Below are positions 25,665-35,120 of a stretch of DNA of 64,000 bases, piece after piece. The notes below the pieces were generated by a model. That model searched no databases. It was not told the DNA's origin and saw only the letters and a list, made by a program, of their open reading frames with translations. Each line of letters starts with the position of its first letter. Position 1 is the stretch's first letter. Both the position numbers and the translations under genes were made by a program. The stretch is from Aselliscus stoliczkanus (lineage: Eukaryota; Chordata; Mammalia; Chiroptera; Hipposideridae), in NCBI GenBank assembly GCA_033961575.1, contig CM066730.1, forward strand, positions 118,323,523 to 118,387,522. The letters are read 5' to 3'.

Positions 25665-25885
25665 CGAGAGGCAGCATAGGAGGGAGGGTGGATGCTCGCA
25701 CCTGGCTCCCTTGGTTCAAATCCTAACTCCAGTACATACACTGTGGAAGAACTTACACAGCTGTCAACATCTCTTTGTCTGTTCTTTAATTTCAAATAAT
25801 AGTACTACCTATCTCATGAAGTTATTGTGGATTTAAGTGAATTAATGATTGGTAAATAGTGAGTTCTATGTATTTATTCATTAAA
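25665..25885 (+). mobile_element. MIR SINE
   Basis: A second plus-strand MIR: 'CTTGGTTCAAATCCTAACTC' (the MIR B-box region), 'ATAATAGTACTACCTATCTC' and 'ATTAATGATTGGTAAATAG'. The B-box region is unusually well preserved. Confidence 0.82.
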
Positions 25886-26293
25886 CCTATGAAACACTTG
25901 GTCCAACCACCTCCCCACCGCTCCAATTTTAATTTGGTACAACCTTCTTCCCCCACCTCACTGTTGTCCCTGCCATTTCTCACAGTGCTCCTTTTAAAAC
26001 TGTGGGGAAACACCCAAACCTGCTCTCCCTGTGCAGGGCAGCATATAATGGTTTCACCTGAACCAGAGGTGCCTGGTTAGGCAAATTGGTTTTTCAAGAT
26101 GAGCAAACTAGCCTGGGGTCCTCCTTTTCTAACTCTTTTATTCATCCAGGGGCCTTTATTTTTCGCCAGTCTCTGACTTTATAAAGTGAGGCATATAGAA
26201 GATAATGTGTTCCTTGCTACTGGAGTGCTTCTTGTGGTATTCCCAGCCTAGACACACTGGACCTCTGCCGACCTCTAATCAGGCAAGTGTGTG
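25886..26293. other. Unassigned non-coding DNA
   Basis: No recognised gene or repeat between the MIR pair and the hAT element. Confidence 0.4.
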
Positions 26294-26301
26294 CTCTAGA
26301 G

Positions 26302-26629
26302 CAGGGGTCGGCAGACTGCAGCTCGCGAGCCACATGCAGCTCTTTGGGTACGTTCCATCTCAAAAGTTCCCCTACCCCTGGAAGAGCCAATCCTGTCTCT
26401 CACAACAATTAAACATTATTCAAGAGCCATAAATATATTTTTTACATAATCACCATTATGTGAATAATATCCTTTAAAATTTTTATAAATGAAACTATGA
26501 TAGTTTTATTTTCATTTTCAATTTTACTTCAGAGCCCCGAGTACGTACCCAAAGAGCTGCCTGTGGCCCTCGAGCCACAGTTTGCCAACCACTAGTGGCT
26601 CTTCCATCTCAAAAGTTTGCCAACCCCTG
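26302..26629 (-). mobile_element. Composite hAT-type non-autonomous DNA transposon
   Basis: The outer ends are inverted repeats: CAGGGGTCGGCAGACTG at the left and AGTTTGCCAACCCCTG at the right. The left 8-bp flank CTCTAGAG fits the hAT target preference nTCTAGAn. The right flank CTCTGAGC fits as the same octamer after loss of one A. The interior (about 26375-26575) is the reverse complement of most of the element at 63294, including its own near-terminal sequence. Each outer end also carries an additional end-like segment with 'TTCCATCTCAAAAGTT', so this looks like one copy nested in or recombined with another. Confidence 0.78.
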
Positions 26630-26637
26630 CTCTGAGC

Positions 26638-27676
26638 ATTGTGTATGCTCTGCCATTTCCCTGCTTATAAGTTTTACTCAATAATCTCTAATATAGCATG
26701 GTGTTAGTATCTCTGCTGTCTTGTATGATGTTGTATGATGTTAGTATCTGTTGTCTTTGTATGATGGCCGTATCATGATTTGTATTGTTTAATGTGTGTG
26801 TGTTATTTTCTTAGCTAGCTGGAAATTCCTCAGGAATATCTGACACAATTATGATCTAAAAATATGGCACTATACTTAGCCTATCACAGACACTCAGTAT
26901 ATCTTTGTGTTTAGATAATCCTGATAAAACTAGTTAGGGTTAAATTTTGTAGCAAGTATCAGAAAAATCCCAAATCCATATCATCAACGAAGGTAATATG
27001 TTTTCCTCTTACTGTAAGAAAAAAACAACAAAACAATGAAATTTAAGGTTGATTGCCCAAAGCACCAGGGATCTAGGTTCATGCTCTCTCATTGCTCTGA
27101 CCTCAGATCATGGCTTCAGGTCCTGAGGTCATCTGATGGTCCAAGAAACTGTCAGAGGTCCAGGCAATGTGTTCCCATCACAGAAAACAGAAAGAGAAAA
27201 GGGGTGACCCCCTCACTTTGAATGAAACTTGCTTGTAGTTAATATTAGGCACATTTACTAACATCCATTGGCTAGTAGACCTGCATAGGTGCAAGGAAGA
27301 CTAGAAAATGTGGTCCTTGTTCTCAGTGGTGATGAGCACTGCTAAAAGTCGTAATTTGATGACTAAAAAGATGGGAGAATACACACCAAGGATGACTAGA
27401 CTGCTTTGTCCTAGATGTCATGGCTTTTTAGTTTCCGGTTCTAGGTCATTCCCACTTTCCTTGCTATTTGCTTTTTGTTTGCACAAAAAAATTAACTTGA
27501 TTTCTGTTATTAAATGTAAATAAAGAAGCTTAAGAAGTAAGCAATGTATCCATGTAATCATGGACAATTTACCTTATGTTAATTAATTTTCAAAATTGGC
27601 AACATAATGCCTAGCTCACTTCCTAGGTTTGCTACACAGAGTTGTAAAAGATGAAAAAATTAATAATATTTAATTT
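26638..27676. other. Unassigned non-coding DNA
   Basis: No recognised gene or repeat. A short imperfect duplication, 'GTATGATGTTAGTATCTG' type, lies near 26700-26765. Confidence 0.4.
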
Positions 27677-27892
27677 GTCAAGTATATGCTGTATACTAGG
27701 GAGCAGGGGTTACCTACTTTAATCCTCACAACAATCCTATGAATTATATTTTATTACTCACAAATAAAGATTTTTAAATAGCTAAGCTGAAGAGGTTAAA
27801 AATGTGCCCCAGTCACATGGTTGGAAAATAGTATAGCTGGGATTGGGGTCCAGGGCATTCTAATATCTACATCCACTTCGTAACCCCTATGT
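27677..27892 (-). mobile_element. MIR SINE
   Basis: Minus-strand MIR: 'TTAATCCTCACAACAATCCT', 'AGGTTAAAAATGTGCCCCAG' and 'GGGATTGGGGTCCAGGGC'. Confidence 0.8.
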
Positions 27893-29974
27893 AATACTTT
27901 ATAAAAATCAGCTGTTGAAATACATTGCAAATCATATAGGTATAGTTCTGAATCCTACACATTTTAATTACATGCGTTTATTGTTTTTGATGATGACATT
28001 TATTATTCTCTTTAGAACAAAGCATCATATGGAAATCTGACATGGTAATGCATGCCTTGCAGGAATGAAGGCATAATGAACCGTCTCAACATTTCTTAAA
28101 ATTTCGTTAGTCTTATCATTAGAACATCCTTCATTTGAAGTTTGGGTCTCATAGGTCACATCATGAGTTAGCAGCGTTCTTTCCTTCTCCCTTGATTTTT
28201 CCAGCTATACCCTCGAATGGTTAGGATGAGCCAGATAGCACTATGACCTGTAAGTGTGCTTAGAAGAGCAAGAGTACACCATGTGGTGTAATAACTAAAA
28301 TACTATCGTTGTTCACTCAGCACTTCCTCCGCTGCAAACCCATTTCAAACTTTTTCCCATATCACTCTTTGTTTGGTGAGGCCATATTAAAAATACAACA
28401 AAATTAATGTTCCAGAGTGGGGAAAAAGGCTCGAGCTTCAAAATAAAGTTATACAGAATATTCTAGTCTATATTAATATCTCTTCAATGACAATGAAAAA
28501 TGAAATGTAGAAGACAACTTCCAAAAAAGCTGCTTAACTCAGTCCTCATTCTTTCAGAGCTGCTCATCACACCTCAGCACCATACTCTGATAAAATGTGT
28601 GTCACACCTGACTCCACAGCCATAAGTAACTGGACTGGTGGGGAGGTTCGCCTGACTGAAGCTAGAGCCATCAGATGACTTCTGCTCAGAAACTGGTAAT
28701 TTTTGCTGAGAGACAGTCAGTCATGTTAGATTTAGAAATGACTACGCTTCTTTCCACTATGTGAAGAGATGAAGAAAGTTGAACTGTAGAGAGTTGTAAG
28801 GGAAGCACATGTGCAAAGAGGACAAAGATGGAAGGTGGAGCAGTTGAGTGCCTTGTGTTCTCTAAGGCCTTTCACCTCCTGGTTTCCTCATTTCTTTCCT
28901 CTTTGCTTGCATTGGCTCAATTTGATTTCTGTTATTAAATGTAACCCAAAGAACCTTAACTAATTCAGGAGGGAAACCAAATACTAAGAGAGGCAAAGTG
29001 GAAGAAGAATTTCTAAAATAGTTTGCTACTGTACAGAAATGAGGCAGAAAAACCAAGAGCCCTAGAGAGCCAAAGCAGCCCTCTTGGTCCTACCCCTCCC
29101 ACCTGCCCCAGTTCAGAGTGGCCACTCGTGACAGTATCTGATCACAAATATCTCCTCCAGAAAGACATTCCAGGAACTTGGCCCTGCAAAATATTTGAAA
29201 CCAAACTGTACAAGCTTATAAACAGACTCTCACTATTCACAGTGTAATGAAAACAACAGGACTCCCTGTGCATGTCTTTGGGCAGGGAAATCTAGAAGCT
29301 ATGAACCCTGAAACCAAAGATTCTTGGACTATAATGCATGAAGATGATGTTCTTTTTCTTGGCACTCTTCCATAAGCCTTCAATCACTCTGAACTAAATC
29401 TCTTTCCATATGTTTTTCATTCATTTACATTTAAGATAAAAATTATTGGCTCCGAGAGCCATTTGATGAGTGGTGATTCAATGATTCTTTTCATTGTGAT
29501 CTCAGCTCAGTGATGATGCATATTGTTCACATGATGTTCCAAGAAAGTGGAATCATTATTGATGTCGTCTGAAGTCATCACTTGGTAATAATAGACTTGC
29601 ATAGTTTCTTTTACTCTCTAGCAAAAAAAGTTTGAAATACGGTCAAGATCCTTTTTGTGGCTCCATTTTGAATCCATTCCTTTTGAAGTCATTTATTGAA
29701 AAACTAACATTCTAACTAAGACAAAGATCCATTGTTTAATTTTTGGAAGTTATATGTATGTCTTATACCAATTGCTGCTTCTGAAAACATGTTAAGACAA
29801 TTCAAATCATGTAAGCTAATGTGTGCAGGTCTTGCCTTAGTTTACATTCTAGAAAAAAATGGTCACTTAATTTATTTTTCATTATTAGAAACATTGAGAA
29901 ACACTGTTAATATGGTCACATTTTTGCTAACTGAGCTGTCTGACTATGCTACATTGAGCTGTGTGATGTGCAAT
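27893..29974. other. Unassigned non-coding DNA
   Basis: About 2.1 kb with no gene or recognised repeat. The 106-codon plus frame at 29732-30052 runs into the Tigger element, which argues against coding. Confidence 0.4.
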
Positions 29975-30046
29975 TACAGGTATACCTCGAAGATATTGTG
30001 TGTTTCATCCCAAACAAGCACAGTAAAGCACAGTAAAGGTATTATA

Positions 30047-30202
30047 CAGTAATACCTTGGTTTGTGAGCATAATTCATTCCAGAAACAAACTACTCATAT
30101 TGCAAGATATTGCTCATTTACCAAGTTAAAATGTATCCGAAATGTTTGCTTGTCATACAGAACACTCACAAAACAAGTTACTCACAATCCAAGATTTTAC
30201 TG
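30047..30202. mobile_element. Pogo-like MITE nested in Tigger1
   Basis: The element is 156 bp. Its left end, CAGTAATACCTTGGTTTGTG, and the inverted right end, CAGTAAAATCTTGGATTGTG, match over about 22 bp with about three or four mismatches, and TA duplications flank both sides (30045-30046 and 30203-30204). Tigger1-like sequence resumes on each side. The CAG terminus and TA target place it with pogo/Tigger elements. I could not name the family. Confidence 0.8.
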
Positions 30203-30641
30203 TATTGCAATAAAATGAGTCACATAAATTTGGGGGTTTCCCAGTACATATAAAAGTTATGTTTACATTGTACTATACCTATTAAGTGTGCAAGAGCATT
30301 ATGTTTAAAAAATGTACATAGCTTAATTGAAAAATGTTTTATTGCTAAAAATTACTAACCATCATCTGAGCCTTCAGTGAGTCACAATCTTTTTGTGGTT
30401 GGAGGGTCTGGTCTCAGTGTTGATGGATGTTGACTGGGTGGTGGTTGCTGAAGGTTGGGGTGGCTGTGGCAATTTCTTAAAATAAGACAACAATGAAGTT
30501 TGCTACATTGATCAATTCTTTCATTAACAAATGATGTCTCTAACATGTGACACTGTTTGATAGCATTTTACCCACAGTAGAACTTCTTTTAAAATTGGAA
30601 TCAGTTCTCTCAGACCCTGCAATTGCTTTATCAACTAGGTT

Positions 30642-30771
30642 TATATAATATTCTACTGATTTTTTTTTTTTTTGAGGGCAGTGTCACTGGCCCTCATATG
30701 TGGGACCCAAACCGGGGCCGCTGGCTTCCCAGGCCACGGTGCCACTCGGCCGGCCCCTATATAATATTCTA
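30642..30771 (-). mobile_element. Short tRNA-derived SINE in Tigger1, internally deleted
   Basis: Same family as the SINEs at 5746 and 16048. The direct repeat TATATAATATTCTA is perfect at 30642-30655 and 30758-30771. Compared with the other copies it lacks about 17 bp in the tRNA-like head around the A-box side. It lies within Tigger1 sequence, so it is younger than that element. Confidence 0.9.
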
Positions 30772-31275
30772 AATCCTTTGTTGCTGTTTCAACGATCTTC
30801 ACAGCATCTTCACCAAGAGTAGACGTGAGAATCTTTATTTCACTTGAATATTTAGAGGCTGTTGTAAGGTTATTGATTGACCTTAAATATTGTTGTACCT
30901 CATGGAATAGGGAGGCCTGAGGAGAGGGAGGGAGATGGGGGAACCACCAGTTGGTGGAGCAATCAGAATACACACAACCTTTATTGACTAAGCTTTCTGT
31001 CTTATATGGGCATGGTTCATGGTGCCCTAAAACATTACAATGATAGCATCAAAGATCACAGATCACATAACAAACATAATAATAATGGAAAAGTATGAAA
31101 TATTGTGAGAATTTTAAAAATGTGACACAAAGAGATGATGTGAGCAGATGCAGTTAGAAAAATGGCATCAATACACTTGCTTGACATAGGATTGCCACAA
31201 ACCTTCAATTTGTAAAAGCTGCAGTATCTTGAAAGGGCAAAAAAGCAAAGCACAATAAAATGAGGTTTGCCTGTA

Positions 31276-31989
31276 ACTTCAGTTCTCCTGACATTGCCAG
31301 TACATATTATATTAATATCAAAAAGTATAAGCATAAAGAAAACTAAAAAAAGCAGCCACTGAGGTAAAATATTTAAGCCATTCACCCAAATATCTGCCTG
31401 TCCATATCCTCTCTTTGATGAAATGTAATTTCTCTCTTGCATTCTCTGAAGCCGCGTCTGTCTACCTGATGCCAAAATATCAAGTCATTTTGACAAGACA
31501 GTCCAAAATCAATGAAAAACATCCATACACCAAGTTCTATAGTGACATAGAGCCCTGTTTTTTTCTTGGTTGGGATTTTATATAGGAAAGTTTGCCTAGA
31601 TATAAAAATAAAATAGATATGATCTTGGAGAAACTATTTTTATCATTTAGGAAAAAAAATACATATATTCCTTAGACTTCACTGAAACTGTCCCACTTGG
31701 GTTTTTAGGATGACAAAAGGTATATTTTGCCTCATTTACCTGTGAAAATATGCCTTTTTGAGAGCATGGAAAACCTTTATTATTTGAAGTGCAACTTGGT
31801 GAGTGTTTCATTTTTTATGAGCCCTAGGAAAAGAAATTTATTCCATTTTTACAAATAGCAAAGTTTTTTTTTTATTCTCAGAACTGTCCTTATTCACTAG
31901 AAATTGGTACCATATACTATTTCCTATGTCGATGTAGAGTTATTCATAAATGATAGCAAAATGCAATATTTCTTATAATGATTATTTAA
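31276..31989. other. Unassigned non-coding DNA
   Basis: No recognised gene or repeat. The 139-codon minus frame at 31056-31475 starts here and runs into the Tigger element, so it is not a credible gene. Confidence 0.45.
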
Positions 31990-32212
31990 GCTAACACTGA
32001 GGTTTTAACAAGTGCTGAAAATTTTGCAAATATTATCTCATTTAATCTCTCATAACTCAAAATGCCCAATTATTAACCCCATTTTACAAATGAGCAAATT
32101 AAATTTTAAAGAGTTTAAATAACTTGCCTGTAGTCACATGTCTAGTAAAAGGAAGAGCTGAGACTCAAACCCAAATTTTATCAACTTATAAAAGCTCAGT
32201 TTTAATTGTGTG
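31990..32212 (-). mobile_element. MIR SINE
   Basis: Minus-strand MIR with 'CCATTTTACAAATGAGCAAA', 'TAACTTGCCTGTAGTCACAT' and 'AGACTCAAACCCAAATTT'. Confidence 0.85.
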
Positions 32213-32238
32213 AGGGCACATCCATGATAAGTATTAAA

Positions 32239-32423
32239 AAGCACAAATATTGGGCCGGCCGAGTGGCTCAGTTGGTTAAGAGCTCGCTCAAGAGTGCAAG
32301 CTGAGCTCTGAGCAACGGCAGTTCGATGCCCAGCCCAAGCTGAGCAGCTGCTGAGCTGCCAACAGGGAGCAGGATGGTTCAGCTAAAACAAAACAAAAAC
32401 AAAAACAAAAAGAAGCACAAATA
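32239..32423 (+). mobile_element. tRNA-derived SINE, 3'-truncated dimer
   Basis: The head GGGCCGGCCGAGTGGCTCAG and B-box-like GCAGTTCGATGCCC form the left tRNA-like unit. The copy continues into the start of the second unit ('CAGGATGGTTCAGCT') and then passes straight to an A-rich CAAAA-type tail. Direct repeats AAGCACAAATA at 32239-32249 and 32413-32423 are perfect. It corresponds to the left portion of the dimer at 20980-21426. Confidence 0.88.
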
Positions 32424-33154
32424 AGGAAAACAGATGCCAGGATGCCAAGTCAGGTCTGGCCATGCCACTTACTGATAAAGTGAGCTTGAAAAAGGCACTA
32501 ATTTCTGCTTTTTTTTTTTCTGTCAAAGCACTTTGAATTTGCCAAGTACTCTTCATAATAAAATAGAACTGTTAAGCTTATCAGCATCTAAAATCTTAGA
32601 CCTTGACAGTATGTGTTTGCTGTTTTAGGCCACAGAGAGTTGATATGCTCTGGTCAGTAGGGATGTACTTTCTTTCTGAGTGAGGAGTGATTGGTACTGA
32701 ATGTTCCAGCTTTTCAAATCATCTGTAGACATAAAAAAAATATTGTATTTTATCTGAGGAAACAAGATACCATTTCAGAGCATTCACACTTTCCTCAATT
32801 TCTCTTGAAGAGCATATAATTATGCAATAGATGGATCTGAATCCTGAGAGTGAAGAGTAGAAGATGGAATTGCAGAAAGCTGGAAGATATGAAGAGTGTG
32901 GTGGGAGACGCATATTTGCGTCCACTGCCTTCCTGGAAATGATGGTTTCATTTTCTGAAAGAGAAATGGTAATGACAGTTTATAAGAGAAATGGGCAATT
33001 TTTCTGAAACATCTTGAAGAATATTCTTGTTCAGAATAAAAGTTTCAGAACTGATCATAGATCCTAGATGGTTTTGTTTTTCTTTTTGTTTTTTTCAACT
33101 TTATGTTTAGAAAAGTTCATCAGATGAGCTACTTTTAAGATTGGCACTCTCTCT
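32424..33154. other. Unassigned non-coding DNA
   Basis: No recognised gene or repeat. Confidence 0.45.
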
Positions 33155-33270
33155 CCATGTATAGGTATAGGTATAGGCATAAGCATAGGCATAGGTATAG
33201 GTATATGTGTAAGTATAGGTGTAGGTAGAGGTATGTATGGCATAGGTGTAGGTATAGGTATACATATGAG
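33155..33270. repeat. Hexamer minisatellite (TATAGG)n
   Basis: About 19 degenerate copies of a 6-bp unit, ATAGGT/ATAGGC with AT-to-GT variants. The periodicity creates two repetitive minus-strand frames, one of alternating Pro-Ile/Met and one of Tyr-Thr. Both are artefacts of the repeat. Confidence 0.93.
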
Positions 33271-33304
33271 AAAAAAGACAACATTTGTATTTGATAACCA
33301 CTTC

Positions 33305-33645
33305 TTAATGAACACTTATTATGTACTAGACAAGTGGCTGCCTTTCACTTATTTAATCCTCTCAAGGATGCTGTGGGTGCCATTATCCGATTAAAAGCAG
33401 GGGCTTGGAAAGGTCATGACCTCCACTCCTTACCTCTGACAATAGCCATAATGGAGAACCTATATATGCCTGGCATTTTCCATATAGCACACCCAGCCCT
33501 CACAACAACACTGCAAGGTAACTAATATTGTTCTTATTTTGCTATCGCAGACACTAATGCTCAGAGGAAAAAAATACCCCAAATCATGCGACTAGTTAAG
33601 TCACACAACTGAGAATCCATGCCATTTTGGGCCAACTTCAGATTA
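33305..33645 (-). mobile_element. Two minus-strand MIR relics
   Basis: About 33305-33425 has 'GAACACTTATTATGTACTAG' and 'TTTAATCCTCTCAAGGATG'. About 33460-33645 has 'GCCCTCACAACAACACTGCA', 'AATGCTCAGAGG' and 'AAGTCACACAACTGAGAATC'. The two could be separate insertions or one disrupted copy. Confidence 0.7.
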
Positions 33646-34639
33646 TGAATGGTCAGTAAATTCACTGGCTGTTGGCAGAATTCGGTTCCTCAAGGTATCA
33701 GTCCTGTGGTAATCTTCACAACAGAGTAGTTTGCCTCTCCAAGAGCAGCAAGAGAACATCTCTGTTTAGTGTGCTAAACACTCTTACAGAACGTAATGTA
33801 ACCAGTGGAATAGCATGCCGTTACCTTTGGCATATAACGTAGACTTATCACCAGAGTGACATCTCATCTTTGTTTTATTCTTTTGGATTAAAAAAGAAAA
33901 GACAGTTTGCACTGCACTCAAGGAACGGGGATTACACAAGGTTTGACTCATCGAGGGGGGAGTACACTTGAGTATGTCTGCCACAGTACATCAAATAATT
34001 GTACCCATGTTAGAATTATTATATAATCTAAACATTTATTCTCTTTTGTATTATTATATAATTTACGAGTAGTTGAAGATTCCAAAAAGGATAAAATTTT
34101 CTTTACAAAATTATGTGGCCACCATACTTTATCTTAATGTTTTTATTATCTCTTTTTCCTTACATATCTAGTTCTTGATAATCATTTCATATATAAAAAT
34201 AAGTGCTCAAAAAAAAATAAGTGCTCACAAGCATCACTAACTATGGCAATATTTAATTCCTTCAGCATTTATACTTCAGTCGACTGATATAATTTACCAC
34301 ATAATCTCAGAAGAAGATTTTCTTTCAAGTTGTATCTAAAATGTTTGTGTGTATTTCAAAGTGAATATGTGGATATTAACAATAAATTCAAATGATAAAC
34401 CTTGTTCTTATTAACATAGTTACAGTGATTACTTATGAGAGGAAATTATATAATTTTATAAGCATAGATAATACAGAATTTCAGGGATAGCAGATATAAT
34501 GTTGAAATAGGCTCTTCAGCATCCAAAATGTGAAGTTTGAAGTTGCATCCAATACCAAAGCAAAAACTAGAACCAGTGTTGTTTCTGCTAATTTTCACTC
34601 ACAGTGGCTTTAGACTGCTATTGTAGCTGTAGTTCTGGC
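33646..34639. other. Unassigned non-coding DNA
   Basis: Very AT-rich, with no recognised gene or repeat. A 12-bp AATAAGTGCTCA unit is duplicated near 34196-34227. Confidence 0.4.
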
Positions 34640-35120
34640 CTGGTTTTTATTTCTGTTTTCATTTACTTGTGTCATCTATCATTTTCTTTTGATTAATTTC
34701 ACCAAGTTTTGTCTATTGGTTTTTAAAGAATTCCCTTTGGATTTTATTATTAAACATCTATGTTTCAGATTCCTTTCTCATAAAAATAGAGATGATAATA
34801 GTTTTCTTTAGAATTTGGTTTCTATTTCAATTAATTTCTGTTCTTATTATTTTATTTTTCTACTATATTTGGGTTTATCCTGCTATTTCCTTTCCACCTT
34901 AAATTAGATCTTTAGCTTTGCAATTTTCAGTGTTCTACTTTTCAATATTAGCATTAAAAACTATAAAATTTCCTCTAGCTACTTCTTTAGCTATGTTGCT
35001 CAAGTTTTGACACATTGTAATTTCATTATCTTTCAGACCTAAGTGTTTAAAATTTCTAATAGTATTTATTCTCTGATCCAAGAATTATTTATAACCACAA
35101 AGTTGGCTATTTGGCTTGAT
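34640..35120 (-). mobile_element. Ancient LINE-1 fragment, ORF2 region
   Basis: The plus strand carries T-rich landmarks typical of the complement of LINE-1 ORF2 in old L1M copies: 'TTAAAGAATTCCCTTTGGAT', 'TTTTCTACTATATTTGGGTT' and 'AAATTTCCTCTAGCTACTTC'. No usable reading frame remains. The subfamily is not resolvable by eye. Confidence 0.65.

Larger units (their letters stand above)
29975..31275 (-). mobile_element. Tigger1-like DNA transposon, internally deleted, with two nested insertions
   Basis: The ends are CAGGTATACCTCGAAGATAT (from 29977) and its inverted partner ATGAGGTTTGCCTG (to 31273), each flanked by TA, as expected for a pogo/Tc1-mariner family element. Long blocks follow Tigger1 in order. 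On the minus strand about 30770-30840 encodes GEDAVKIVETATKDLEYYI, a recognisable C-terminal transposase motif. Most of the transposase region is deleted, joining the C-terminal part to the distal end near 30840. A pogo-like MITE (30047-30202) and a SINE (30656-30757) interrupt it. It cannot encode transposase. Confidence 0.9.

Noticed and set aside
31056..31475. 139-codon minus-strand frame with hydrophobic segments
   Set aside because: Straddles the boundary of the Tigger1 element, so it cannot be an old host gene. No domain recognised.
33064..33315. Proline/isoleucine repeat protein
   Set aside because: Translation artefact of the hexamer minisatellite.
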